Shown here in pieces: positions 1 through 10,488 of a DNA stretch of 37,639 nucleotides; within the stretch, counting starts at the first letter, position 1; each line of letters begins with the position of its first letter. This DNA is from Bradyrhizobium sp. Leo170 (GTDB lineage: Bacteria; Pseudomonadota; Alphaproteobacteria; Rhizobiales; Xanthobacteraceae), in assembly GCF_004296405.1 (NCBI RefSeq), contig NZ_PSRR01000044.1:1-37639 (forward strand), in the 5' to 3' direction. The notes beneath the pieces are model-generated. The model was not told the DNA's origin. It did not search any database and saw only the letters and a program-made list of their open reading frames with translations. The position numbers and the translations under genes were made by a program.

Positions 1-3000
1 CTTGACGTCGATCGGCGGCGGCAATGGGGCGAGCTGCGGCTGGCTCGCGACTGACGCAGGCGGATTGGCGGCTGGTGTGCTGGCCGGCGGCTGCGCCAGC
101 GGCGGACGCGGTGCGCTCGTTTTTGGCTTTTGCGCTCCCTTGCGCGGATCGCGGCCCGGGATCGGTACGTCGGTTGATGCTGGCGGGATCGTCGCGCTCG
201 CATCGGGAGCTTCCGCCGGCTCCTGCGGCGGGATCAGCGGTGGCGTCGGCTGGAACGTTGGAGGCGGCTCGCCGCGCTCAATCGCATCCAATCGCCTGGT
301 CTCGCGGTCGATCGCACGCACCGCGAGCCAGGACGACAGCGCCGCGACATCGACGCTGCGGGTGAGGCCATCAGGCGTGCCCACCGCGAACAACTGGATT
401 TCCGGCCGGCTCGCCGCGGTGATCGCGGTCGGCACCAGCGCGGCGCGGATGTCGGCCTGGTCGGCCGGAATGTCGTAGCCGCCGGAGATCGTGGCATTGA
501 CGCCATTGGCCGCGAGCGTGCTGGCGCCGACACGAATCCGCCCGTCGCGGATGTTGAACGGAAGCTGGGCTGAGGCGACCGACAGCGCGCCGTTTGCGAG
601 CGCCTGCTCGACGATCTGCTTCAGCCGCGCATCATCCGAGACCTGACCATTCTCACTGGCGCGGATCGCGATGTCGAAGGCGCGCGGATCGAGCCCGGCA
701 ATACGCGCCGCTTCCAACGTGATTGTGCCGCTGCCGGACACCGCGCCGGTCAGCGCCGCGGCGCTGCGGCCCTGGCTCATCAATGTCATCTGCAACGAGG
801 CGCGGCCCTTGGGCATGCTGAGATTTCGGTAGCTCAATGCCGTGCCATCGACGCCATTAAGCTGCACGCTCGCATTGACGGTGATGCCGTTCGCACTCGG
901 CCTTGCATCGATGGCGGCGCTGAGATCGCCGCCGCCGATCTTGCCCTTGAGGGCCTCAAAGGTCAGCGCCTGGCCGTCGCTCTTGATCGTGCCGCTCACC
1001 GGCTGCAATTCGCTGCCGCCCGGCAGTTCGCCGCGCAACGCCTGGAAGACGATGTTGCCGCGCCAGCCCTTGAGCACGCCGCCGCCGAGCGGCTCGGCCG
1101 GATCATGCCCGCCGGCGCCGATCGCAAACGCGAACACCGGTGCGAGCGTGACCTGGTCGAGCCCGATCTCGCCCTCGATGTTCTTCTCATCCCCCATGGC
1201 GAGCGCGACACGGCCTCGCAGCCGCGAGCCGCCGACGATGCTGTCGAGGTCGTCAAACGACAGCCTGTTGCCGGCAAGCGAGACGCGCGACGACAGGCGG
1301 ACGCCGTTCACCGGCGTGTCCGACGACTTCAGATCGAGCAGCGGACTGATGTCGGCGCTCCTGACCCGCAGGTTGATGCTGGCCTTCTTCGCCTCGTCCC
1401 ATGGCTCGGCCGAGCCTTCGGCGTCGGCATCAAGGCCCGCGCCCCACATCCTCGCCTTCAGCCGCAACGGCGCGCGCCAGGCGCCGTTGACCGAGCCTTC
1501 GAATTGCGCGGGGCCGTCGCCGACCGTGATGACGCGATCGAGCCCGAGCAGCGCAAGCATTGTACGCCCCTGCCCCGCTGAAAATCTGGCGTCGACACCG
1601 AGATCGCTGCGGCTGAGGGCATCGAGATCGGTGCTGCGGATCGCGGCGACCAGCGGCTTCGCCGTCACCGTGGCGGAGCCCTTGAGCTGGGGCGCGTCGA
1701 GATCCAACGCGGCGCGAAGGCTGCCGCGATCGGCCTGTCCCTTGTCGAGATCAAGCGCGAGCTTCAGCCGCGCCGGACCGGGAACCGCAGCCAGCGTGTT
1801 GAGGCGCGATGCCGCTGATGGCGCGAACGATGAGGCCAGACCGGTCAACTGGCTGAGCGACGCAGCGTTTGCGTTGAGCGCGAGCTTTCCGGTCGCGTTG
1901 ATGCGATCGAAATTGCCGGTGCCCTCGATCGTCACGCTGTCCGGCTGGCCGATCTTCAGCCGCTCGAGCGAGACCATCTTCGGTCCATAGCCGAGCTTGG
2001 CCTGCAGCGGACGCAGCTCCTGCCCGGCCGAAATCGCACGGCCGATGTCAAGCGAGAGCTGCGCTTCCTCCGGCCATTCGGCCTGCGGTCCCGCCAGCGA
2101 GCGTATGACGGCGGTGGCCGCGTCGAGGTCCAGCCGGTCGGCCTTCACGTTGGCGTCGACCTTCGCGCCGCTATTGCCGCCGGGATACGACACCGCGACA
2201 CGTCCGGTGATCGCGCCACCATCGATCTCGGCCTTCATGGCGTCGACGGTAAAGCCGTTTGCGGCGACCGTGACGTCGCCGCGCAGCTTGAGCGGTTTTT
2301 GATTGCGAGACAGCAGATCGCTGCGGCCCTGCAGCCAGGCCATCAGCGCATCGGGATCGGAAGACTCCACATTGAGCGCCGCCTTGAAGCTGTCGGACTG
2401 GGCGCTTTGCGGGCCAGCACCGCTGAGCGAGACGCGCGTGGCGCCCGGTGCGCGGAAATCGAGCCGCCGCACCGTCCAGCCCTTGTCGTCGCCGTGAAGC
2501 TCGGCCGCGATATCCTGCAGCGGCCGCCCGCCGAGCATGATTTTCTCGGACGAAAATTCGATCTGCGACGGCAGCGCGACGTGCGGAACGCCCGACAGCA
2601 GCGCGCGCAGCGCCGGCAGCGCACGAACCGGCTCAGCATTATTGTCCTTCGTGGCAAAGCGGTCGACATCGAGTTGCCGAGCCGAGAGCGAGGCGCGCAG
2701 CAGCGGCGAAGCGCCGAAGCGGATGTCGCCCGCGCCCGCAAGCTTCAGCGCGCGGTCTTCATTGCCATAGCTGATCTCGATCTGCTCGAGCCGCGCCGCC
2801 GAATAATCGGCCTTGACCCTGGCTCCCATACGCCAGGGCGTCGGCGCGGCGTCATCATTCTTTGATGCGGGCGGAGAGGCCAGCGCCACCACGCCTTCGA
2901 AGCGTGGCGCGCGGGACTCGAAGGTGAGCACGCCGTCGAGATCAGCCGACAGCGGGCGCTGGCCGGGGTCGATGTTGACATGCACGCGGGTGCCGCTGCC

Positions 3001-3594
3001 ATCGGCGCTCTGGCCGGAGGAAATCCGGAACGGATAGCGGGAGCCGTCGAACGTGAAATTGCCATCGCCGCGGATCGCGCCGGCAAGCGAGCGGACATCG
3101 CCGCTGAAGGCGATGTCGCGCAGTTCCAGCGTGCTGTGGCTCGCCGCGTCATGCAGGGCGATGCGGCCGGTGAGGTTGACGCGATCGATCGCAAGCGAGG
3201 CGAAGTCGAACGTGCCCTGCGAGGCCGGCCAATCGATCCGTCCCTTCTGGTCCAGACCGAGGTCCACCGACATGCCATTGACGGTGAGCTGCGTGGCGCG
3301 CCATTCGCCGCGCATCAGCGAACCCAGGCTGAACTCGACGTCGAGCTTGTCGGCCCGGACCTTGCCGCGATCGTTGTCGCCGCCGATCACGGCCGAACGC
3401 AACCGAAGCTGCGGCGCCGGCAGCAGCCGCGCGTCAAGCTCGCCGCCGATGCGCACGGGCGCGCCGATGATTCGCGTCGCCTCTGCCTCGAATTGCGGAC
3501 GGAACTGGTTCCAGTCAATGAAGTACGGTCCGACCAGCGCGGCGATCAGCGCAAGAATGAACGCGATTGCCAGGCCGAGCAGCGTCGTCTGCAC
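1..3594 (-). CDS. AsmA family protein, 3' end cut by window edge
   Basis: An uninterrupted frame of 1198 codons runs from a GTG at 3594 off the left edge. I checked the frame near 3594, 2538, 1800, 474 and 354. The GTG is preceded by AGGGAG five bases upstream. The protein starts with one hydrophobic membrane segment (about residues 4-22) followed by the typical AsmA opening, a pair of aromatic and acidic residues (YFIDWNQFR), then a domain with VRIGGELDARLLPAPQLRL. The middle is a long series of beta-rich repeats of the kind seen in AsmA/TamB/YhdP proteins, and the visible C-terminal end becomes proline and alanine rich. AsmA-like proteins are anchored in the inner membrane and project into the periplasm; members are linked to outer-membrane biogenesis and lipid transport. 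That role is family knowledge, not visible here. The gene stands alone on its strand; the next gene upstream is the broken P450. Confidence 0.88.
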   Translation of the reverse strand, partial: MQTTLLGLAIAFILALIAALVGPYFIDWNQFRPQFEAEATRIIGAPVRIGGELDARLLPAPQLRLRSAVIGGDNDRGKVRADKLDVEFSLGSLMRGEWRATQLTVNGMSVDLGLDQKGRIDWPASQGTFDFASLAIDRVNLTGRIALHDAASHSTLELRDIAFSGDVRSLAGAIRGDGNFTFDGSRYPFRISSGQSADGSGTRVHVNIDPGQRPLSADLDGVLTFESRAPRFEGVVALASPPASKNDDAAPTPWRMGARVKADYSAARLEQIEISYGNEDRALKLAGAGDIRFGASPLLRASLSARQLDVDRFATKDNNAEPVRALPALRALLSGVPHVALPSQIEFSSEKIMLGGRPLQDIAAELHGDDKGWTVRRLDFRAPGATRVSLSGAGPQSAQSDSFKAALNVESSDPDALMAWLQGRSDLLSRNQKPLKLRGDVTVAANGFTVDAMKAEIDGGAITGRVAVSYPGGNSGAKVDANVKADRLDLDAATAVIRSLAGPQAEWPEEAQLSLDIGRAISAGQELRPLQAKLGYGPKMVSLERLKIGQPDSVTIEGTGNFDRINATGKLALNANAASLSQLTGLASSFAPSAASRLNTLAAVPGPARLKLALDLDKGQADRGSLRAALDLDAPQLKGSATVTAKPLVAAIRSTDLDALSRSDLGVDARFSAGQGRTMLALLGLDRVITVGDGPAQFEGSVNGAWRAPLRLKARMWGAGLDADAEGSAEPWDEAKKASINLRVRSADISPLLDLKSSDTPVNGVRLSSRVSLAGNRLSFDDLDSIVGGSRLRGRVALAMGDEKNIEGEIGLDQVTLAPVFAFAIGAGGHDPAEPLGGGVLKGWRGNIVFQALRGELPGGSELQPVSGTIKSDGQALTFEALKGKIGGGDLSAAIDARPSANGITVNASVQLNGVDGTALSYRNLSMPKGRASLQMTLMSQGRSAAALTGAVSGSGTITLEAARIAGLDPRAFDIAIRASENGQVSDDARLKQIVEQALANGALSVASAQLPFNIRDGRIRVGASTLAANGVNATISGGYDIPADQADIRAALVPTAITAASRPEIQLFAVGTPDGLTRSVDVAALSSWLAVRAIDRETRRLDAIERGEPPPTFQPTPPLIPPQEPAEAPDASATIPPASTDVPIPGRDPRKGAQKPKTSAPRPPLAQPPASTPAANPPASVASQPQLAPLPPPIDVK

Positions 3595-3722
3595 GGTGTC
3601 TCCCTTTGAGCCCCGCCCCGGCGCGCGTGGCCAATACGGCGCCGGAGCAACCCAATATATAGAGAGAAGTATGGCGAAGTCACAGCGGTATCACACTGCG
3701 GCCGCTGGGAGGAGCGAGAAGG

Positions 3723-4951
3723 TTACCAGCTCGCCGGCAGGCGCCGTAGCCCCCGCAGCACGAAGGTCGGCCGCCACTGTGGATTTTCCGCGTCATCCAG
3801 CCGCAGGTCCGGCAGGCGGCGGAGCAGCGTCGAGATCGCGATTTCGGCCTCGATCCGCGCCAATTGGGCGCCGAGACAGAAATGGATGCCGCCGCCGAAG
3901 GACAGCGGTTTCACATTGGGACGGGCGATATCAAGCCGCTCCGGATGGTCGGGATAGACAGCCGGATCGTGGTTGGCCGAGCCCAGCAGGCACAGCACGG
4001 CCTCGCCCTTGGGTATGCGCTTGCCGCAGAGATCGATGTCCTCCAGGGCAGCCCGCCCGGTCATTTGCACGGAGGAATCGTAGCGCAGGAATTCCTCGAT
4101 GGCGTTGGTGATCAGGCCGGGATTGGCCTTGAGCAGCGCGAGCTGATCGGGGTTGCGGTGGAGCGCCAGCAGGCCGTTGCCGATCAGGTTGACGGTCGTC
4201 TCGTGCCCGGCCCCGAACAGAAGGATGATGTTGGCGGTCAGCTCTTCGTTGCTGAGCTTGTGGCCGTCCTCCTCCGCCTGCACGAGCTGCGTCGTCAGGT
4301 CATCGCCGGGCTGCTTCCGCCGCAGCTCGAAGAGCTGCTGGAAATACATCTCCGACATCTTGGTTCTGGCGTTGCCCTGCTTGATCTCCTCAGGCGACAA
4401 TGGCACCGGTTCGAGGATGCGCCCGCTGTCGCGCGAGCCGGTATAAAACGTTTCGCGATGCTCCTCGGGGATTCCGAGCATGTCGCAGATCACCGTCACC
4501 GGCAGGCGGAACGCAAAGTCCTCGATCAGGTCCATCCTGCCCTGCGGGATGACCCGATCGAGCGTCTGATCGACGATCTCCTGAATCCGCGGCCGCATGT
4601 CTTCGACCCGGCGCGCGTGAATGCCTTCACCACCAGGCCGCGCAGGCGGGTATGATCGGGGGGATCCTGCTGCAGCATCATCTGACTCATGCTGCGGAAG
4701 ACCGGGTCCTCCATGGCCTTTGGCCCGTAGCGGCGTATGGCGCGGCCGGCATAGTCCTTGCCAAAGTGCTTGTCGCGCAACACGAAGCTCACCTCGGCCT
4801 GACGGCTCGCGACGAAAGCGCCGAACGGCGTGACGTGCATCGGGTCCTCGGCGCGCAGCCGTTCGTAATGGGGATAGGGGTTGCGGATGAATTCCGGCGC
4901 CAGGGGATTGAACAGCGGATCGCTGTTCGCCGGCCGAGCTTGCTCGTTCAT
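3723..4951 (-). pseudogene. cytochrome P450, interrupted by a one-base frameshift
   Basis: Two overlapping minus-strand frames together make one P450. The N-terminal part begins at ATG 4951 (MNEQARPANSDP, with GAGGT upstream) and reads through DPPDHTRLRGLVVKAFT. At about 4610-4618 the frame must change to continue as RRVEDMRPRIQEIVDQ. The normal family reading (FTARRVEDM) would need one extra G in the run read as ACGCGCGCC. With that base restored the protein is about 409 residues, normal for a soluble bacterial P450. The C-terminal frame keeps the I-helix motif GAGHETT, the K-helix ExxR (EEFLR) and the heme-binding loop FGGGIHFCLGAQLAR with its cysteine ligand. It would be a soluble monooxygenase needing a separate redox partner, none of which is encoded nearby. 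The gene is divergent from a TetR regulator. The shift may be a real inactivating mutation or a sequencing error in a GC run. All catalytic motifs are intact, so the lesion is either recent or an artefact. Confidence 0.85.
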
Positions 4952-5042
4952 GGTGACCTCAATCGGTTGCCGCGTTGCGACGATTTCACATTGAACGCTA
5001 CCGGCCGCCGCTTCGTGCGGGCCCAAGCGTTTCCACCCCTGA

Positions 5043-5068
5043 AACTCGATACACTCTTGTATCGAGTT
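5043..5068. promoter_or_regulatory. perfect palindrome, probable TetR operator
   Basis: AACTCGATACA, a four-base centre CTCT, then TGTATCGAGTT: a perfect 11-bp inverted repeat. It lies 24 bases before the TetR start (5092) and 92 bases before the P450 start (4951). Position and symmetry suit an operator from which the regulator represses both itself and the divergent P450. Binding by this particular protein is inferred. Confidence 0.7.
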
Positions 5069-5091
5069 GCATTGTGGCCTAAACAGGGCCG

Positions 5092-5724
5092 ATGTCAAGA
5101 GTTAGGACCAGACCGACCAGGGACGACACCTGCGAAAAGCTGTTCGAGGCGGCGGCGCGCGTGTTCGAGGAACAGGGGATCGGCGGCGCCAGCATCGAGG
5201 CGATCGCGGCCGCCGCCGGTTTCACGCGCGGGGCGTTCTATTCGAACTTCAAGAGCAAGGAAGAGCTCATCATCGCGATGCTCGAGGACCATGTCGAGCA
5301 ATCGATCCGGCGCAACCTCGACCTGCTGGCCCAGCACACCAATCTCGCCGACTTCATCGAGGCGTTGAAGCACATGGACCGCACCAGACAGGATCCGCTC
5401 GGCCGCTCGCCGCTTCTGCACATGGAGATGATCCTGTTCGTCGCACGCGCGGAGAAGCGCCGGCCCGAACTTGCGAAGCGCCTGCGCGCCCGGCGCAAGC
5501 TGGTCACCGACATCATCGAGACCGCGCGGAAGGATAGCGGCAGGAACGGCCGGCTGGATGCGGCATGGACCGCCGCGATCGTGCTGGCGCTCGAGGACGG
5601 CTTTCGCCTGCACCGCCTGATCGATCCGGAAACCACGCCGGCCGACAGCTTCCTGCGCGCGATCGGCGACCTGCAGCGCACGATCGGCAACGCAGACCGC
5701 GCCGTAGCCCGGGTGGAGCGCTAG
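5092..5724 (+). CDS. TetR/AcrR family transcriptional regulator
   Basis: A 210-residue protein of normal TetR length. Residues about 12-58 form the helix-turn-helix DNA-binding domain: KLFEAAARVFEEQG, then IEAIAAAAGFTRGAFYSNFKSKEEL, the standard TetR signature with the recognition helix around TRGAFYSNF. The rest is a helical ligand-binding and dimerisation domain that cannot be assigned a ligand from sequence. It is divergent from the P450, with a perfect palindrome in between, so it most likely represses the P450 and its own gene and releases when a substrate-like compound binds. The last residues (AVARVER) are encoded inside a long inverted repeat shared with the convergent MFS gene. The P450 seems broken, so the regulator may now control only itself or other targets. 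Confidence 0.9.
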   Translation: MSRVRTRPTRDDTCEKLFEAAARVFEEQGIGGASIEAIAAAAGFTRGAFYSNFKSKEELIIAMLEDHVEQSIRRNLDLLAQHTNLADFIEALKHMDRTRQDPLGRSPLLHMEMILFVARAEKRRPELAKRLRARRKLVTDIIETARKDSGRNGRLDAAWTAAIVLALEDGFRLHRLIDPETTPADSFLRAIGDLQRTIGNADRAVARVER

Positions 5725-5797
5725 CGTAACCCGGGACGCCTGCATCAGCGCTTGCGAGCGGCCCCGGGTTACGCTGACGCTTCACCCGGGCTACGGC
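5701..5797. repeat. long imperfect inverted repeat of the GTAGCCCGG type
   Basis: The arms at 5701-5735 and 5763-5797 match at 32 of 35 positions when one is reverse-complemented; the 27-base centre is unpaired. The outer part (GTAGCCCGGGTG) matches the repeat at 27464-27552. The arms contain the last codons of both the TetR gene (stop 5724) and the convergent MFS gene (stop 5769), so the element both codes and could fold as a bidirectional terminator. Confidence 0.8.
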
Positions 5798-7078
5798 TCT
5801 GCAACGTGTGCAAACGCCCCGCCACAGCGCGGACTTTTCCAGGCGCTGCCTGCCAGATCGCGAAGGCGGACAACGCGCTCACGACAATGCTGATCGCAAA
5901 GGCCGCCGTGTAGCTGCCGGTGAAATCATACAACAGCCCCGTCGCCCACGGGCCCGCAGCGCCGCCCGCGAGCGCGGCCAGCATGATGGTGCCGAAGATG
6001 CTGCCGTAATGCCTGCCCTGGAAGATCTCGACCACGACCGGCCCCATCACCGAGGTCAGGCCATAGCCGAGCGCACCTTGCGTGAACACCATCAGATAGA
6101 CCAGCGGCAACACAGGCGCATATTTCAGTGCGACCAGGCTCGCAAAGCAGACCGCGAAGCCGGCGCAACTGATCGCCCACACCGCTTCGCGCCCGATCCG
6201 GTCGGAGAGATGGCCAAGCCAGATCTGGCCGGGAATGCCGAGCAGGCTGACGACGCCGAGCGACCACACCGCGACATTCGGGCTGAAGCCGATGTCGAGC
6301 AGGAACTTGGTCTGATGCACCTGCACCGCGTACCAGATGTAGAGACCGCAGAAATAGCCGAGCGCGATCCACCAGAAGCGTGCGGTGCGGAGTGCCAGGG
6401 ACAGCGTCCAGTCGGTGCCGGCCCAGACGGGATCGACGATGTTCGACACCGGCTTTGCCGAGGCCGCGGTCGGCGCGGCATCGCCGTCGGGCAGCAGGCC
6501 GAGATCTTCGGGACGCTTTTGCACCAGCAGATTGATCGGCGCAAGCACGACCAGCACGAGGATGCCGATCGCGGTGCAGGCGGTGCGCCAGCCGGTCTGC
6601 TCGATCATGTGCTGCACCCACGGCAGCAAGGTCACCGAGCCGATGCCGACACCGGCGAAGGCGATCCCGATCGCGAGACCGCGGCGGCGGATGAACCAGT
6701 TCGGCAGGAAGAACGATTGGCCGGAATAGCCGAGGCAGACGCTGCCCGCGCCAACGAGAACGCCGATGCTGAGATAGAGGTGCCAGGGCTGCGTCGTCAG
6801 CGGCGCCAGCAGGAACCCTGCGCCCATCAGCACGACGCCGAGTTCCATCACCGCGCGCGGTCCGGCGCGGTCCATCAGGCGGCCGATCAGCGGACTGGCG
6901 ATGCCGGAGGCCACGAAGCCGAACGAGAATGCGCCGGCGGTGACGCCGCGGTCCCAGCCGAACTCACTGAGGATCGGTGGATAGAACAGCGAGAACGCGG
7001 TGCGCGCATTGACGCCGATCGCCATGGTGACGAAGGTCACCGCGATGATGATCCAGCCGTAGAAGAAGGGAAGCCGCA

Positions 7079-7079
<1 letters not shown>
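5769..7079 (-). CDS. MFS transporter, oxalate/formate-antiporter-like
   Basis: A 436-residue membrane protein with about 12 hydrophobic segments and a polar central loop near residues 195-215 (KRPEDLGLLPDGD). The N-terminal half has the MFS motif between helices 2 and 3 in the form GRLMDRAGPR, and the second half repeats it as GHLSDRIGRE. This pattern and the start FFYGWIIIAVTFVTM suit the monocarboxylate/oxalate-formate branch of the major facilitator superfamily. The substrate is unknown. Its ATG (7079-7077) overlaps the LivF stop as TGATG, so it is the last gene of the Liv operon and probably translationally coupled to it. A secondary carrier attached to a Liv importer suggests that both handle related organic acids or aromatics; this is inference. 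Its C-terminus (RSPGEASA) is encoded by a palindromic repeat. Confidence 0.88.
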
Positions 7080-7808
<729 letters not shown>

Positions 7809-7828
<20 letters not shown>

Positions 7829-9608
7829 TGACCACCTCCTTGTGAACGCGGATTTCGGCCGGCGTGCCCGCCGCCAGCGTGCGGCCGAGATTGAGCACGG
7901 TGACCTGGTGGCAGATGTCGAAGATGAGATCGGCGTGATGCTCCACAAGCAATACACCGGTGCCGCGTGCGCTAATCGCCTTGATCAGGGACGCCAGCCG
8001 CTCGATCTCGTCGTTGGAAAGGCCGGCCGCGGGCTCGTCGAGCAGCAGGAAATCGGGATCGAGCATCAGCGCACGCGCGATCTCGATGAAGCGGAGTTCG
8101 CTGTGCTGCAGGCGGTCGGCGCGCACCTCCGCCAGCGTCTCCAGCCCGACCACGCCGAGCAGCGCCCGCGCTTTCGCCGCCAGCATCCGCTCGTCTTCGC
8201 GATTGCGCGGTGCCGACAGCATCGCCTCGACGAAGGTCGCCCTGCCCTCCACCGAGCCGCCGATCATCACGTTCTCCAGCACCGAGGCCTCGCCGATCAC
8301 GCGCGGGGTCTGGAATGTCCGCGCGATGCCGCAAGCCGCGCGCAATGCCGGCTGGCCCGGCGGCAACACGTCCTCGCCCAGCGTCATCGCGCCGGCCTTG
8401 GCAGCGTAATAGCCGGAGATGACGTTGAGCGTCGTGGTCTTGCCGCTGCCGTTCGGGCCGATCAGGCCGTGGATCTGGCCGGGCGTCACGTCGAGGTCGA
8501 GCCCGTCGATCGCCTTCACATTGCCGAAGCTCAGCGCAATGCCACGCAGCTCGAGGTGCTTGCCGCCCGTGCGCCGACGCACGATGTCGGCGAGAACGGC
8601 CGGACGCGGCACGATGGCGCGGTTACTGGCAAGCGGGCGGCGGTTGCGGAAATCCAGCAGTGCCGCGATGCCGCCGGGCATCACCAGCACGATCACCAGC
8701 AGCAGCACGGCGTAGAGGAAGGTCGACCAGGCCGCGAGCGGCGCGGCGATCTCAGGCAGGATGGTCAGGATGATGGTGCCGAGCATCGGCCCCAGGATCG
8801 AACCGCGGCCGCCGATCAGGATCGCGATGAAGAACAGGACTGACAGATCGAAGGTAAAGGCGTCGGGCGTGATGTAGGTCTGCAGCGTCGCGAACAATCC
8901 GCCGGCGATTGCGGCCAGCGCGCCGGCGAACAGGAAGATCGCGATCAGCATCCTTGGCTTCGAGATGCCGGTCGCTTCCGCCGCCACTTCGGCGTCGCGC
9001 ACCGCGATCAGCGCGCGGCCGAACCGGCTGCGGGCGACGTTGGCGCTCATCCAGGTGGCGACCACCGCAAACGCGACGCAGAGCGCGTAGAAGCCCCAGG
9101 GCGTATCGAACGGCGCCGGGAATTCCGGGCCGGCGATGCCGATCCCGCCTCCGGTCACGCTCTGCCAGGCCAGCGCGATCTGCGTGACGATGGTGGCAAA
9201 GCCCAGCGTCGACATCGCGAAATAGAAGGTGCGCAGGCGCAGCGCCGGCAAGCCGACGATCACGCCGAACAGCGCGCCGACGCAGCCGGCAATTGGCAAT
9301 GCGAGGAACACCGGCAGCGCCGGCGTGACATTGCCGGCGACGAGCACGCTCGTCGTGTAGGCGCCGAGCGTCAAGAGCGCGACATAGCCGATCGCAAGGT
9401 GGCCGGCGAAGCCGACCACGAGGTTGAGGCCGGCGACCAGCACCCAGTAGATCGCCATGCGCGTGCCGATCAGCGCCCAATAATCGTTGCTGACGAACGG
9501 CAGCAGCAATGCGAGCGCGAGGATGCCGAGGAACGGCGCGATGTGCGGCAGGGCGGTGCGCCACGCGCCGCTTTCGCCCTGAGCAGAGGTTGCGGTGACG
9601 GCCGTCAT
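7809..9608 (-). CDS. fused ABC permease-ATPase (LivM-LivG)
   Basis: A 599-residue fusion. Residues about 25-325 form a LivM permease with many membrane segments, including GLNLVVGFAGHLAIGY and GRGSILGPMLGT. Residues about 350-599 form a LivG ATPase with Walker A GPNGSGKT and Walker B FLLLDEPAAGLS followed by LLVEHH. The ABC signature is degenerate: LQHSELRFIEIARAL stands where LSYGQQR-type sequence is usual. The start is ATG 9608, overlapping the LivH stop as TGATG; a GTG one codon earlier is also possible. Fused LivM-LivG proteins are known in rhizobia. The protein would form the pore with LivH and the ATPase pair with LivF. The odd signature may mean one of the two ATP sites is weak, since each site uses the signature of the opposite subunit; that is inference. 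Confidence 0.9.
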
Positions 9609-10465
9609 CACACCCTCCGCGCCGAGCTTCCGCCGAACAGGCCTTGGGGCGCTGCCAAGAGGACCACGATGAACAGGGTGAAGACGGCAACGGACGAGAA
9701 GATGCCGCCGACCAGGAAATTCGCGGCCTGCTGGAACAGGCCGAGCGCCAGCCCGCCGAAGATGGCGCCGCGGTTGTTGCCGAGGCCACCAAGTGCCACC
9801 GGCACGAAGCCGTAGAAATTGAGTAGCGCGCCATTGGCAAAGAACGCCAGCAGGAGCTGGCCGCCGGAAAAGCCGGCGATGCCGCCGATCACGCCGGCCA
9901 GCGCATAGCTTGCCACCCTCAGATTGCGCTCGGGAAGACCGAGCGCACGTGCCGCGAAATTATCCTCCGCGATCGCGACGAAGGCGCGGCCAACCAGAGT
10001 GCGGCGGTAGAGATATTCCAGCGCCACGATCGTCACCGCGCAGGCGATGACCGGCAGCCAGAACTTCTCCTCCCAGACGCCGCTGCCGAGCCCGATCACG
10101 CGCGGGAACGGCTGCGGCTCGGTGCCCCATTTGATCGCCGCGATCTGCTGGATCATCAAGGCCAGCGCCAGCGTCGAGAGCACGTAGAGATGCTGGTCCA
10201 AGCTCTTCAGGACTGGGCGCACAGCGACGAACTCGGTGATGACGCCGACGATCGCGCACGCGGCCAGCGTCAGGACGAAGCCCACGATGATGGGCATGCC
10301 CATCTTCAAGGTGAACATCGAGCCGAGCACGCCGCCTAGCATGGCAAGCTGTCCCGCGGTGAAGCTCATCACCCGCGAGGTCGAGAACATCGTGTTGTAG
10401 GTGACGCCGACGAGCGCGTAGATCGCGCCCGCCGCGAGACCGGATGCGAGGATCGAGGCGAGCAT
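9608..10465 (-). CDS. livH: branched-chain amino acid-type ABC transporter permease (LivH-like)
   Basis: A 285-residue inner-membrane permease when started at ATG 10465, which has AGAGGG at a proper distance. A GTG at 10474 would sit right on that ribosome site. It begins MLASILASGLAAGAIYALVG, a standard LivH opening, has seven to eight hydrophobic segments, and carries the conserved loop GRAFVAIAEDNFAARALGL, which contacts the ATPase in this family. The stretch VPVALGGLGNNRGAIFGGL is the second family hallmark. It lies 23 bases after the binding-protein gene and overlaps the fused LivM-LivG gene by one base, so the order is LivK, LivH, LivMG, LivF, MFS on one transcript. Confidence 0.92.
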   Translation of the reverse strand: MLASILASGLAAGAIYALVGVTYNTMFSTSRVMSFTAGQLAMLGGVLGSMFTLKMGMPIIVGFVLTLAACAIVGVITEFVAVRPVLKSLDQHLYVLSTLALALMIQQIAAIKWGTEPQPFPRVIGLGSGVWEEKFWLPVIACAVTIVALEYLYRRTLVGRAFVAIAEDNFAARALGLPERNLRVASYALAGVIGGIAGFSGGQLLLAFFANGALLNFYGFVPVALGGLGNNRGAIFGGLALGLFQQAANFLVGGIFSSVAVFTLFIVVLLAAPQGLFGGSSARRV

Positions 10466-10488
10466 CGGATGCACCCTCTGCCGCCGGC

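Noticed and set aside
842..1990. Long open frame on the plus strand opposite the AsmA gene
   Set aside because: It has no family pattern, is full of Ser, Arg and Pro as expected for antisense frames in GC-rich DNA, and is covered by a well-supported AsmA frame.
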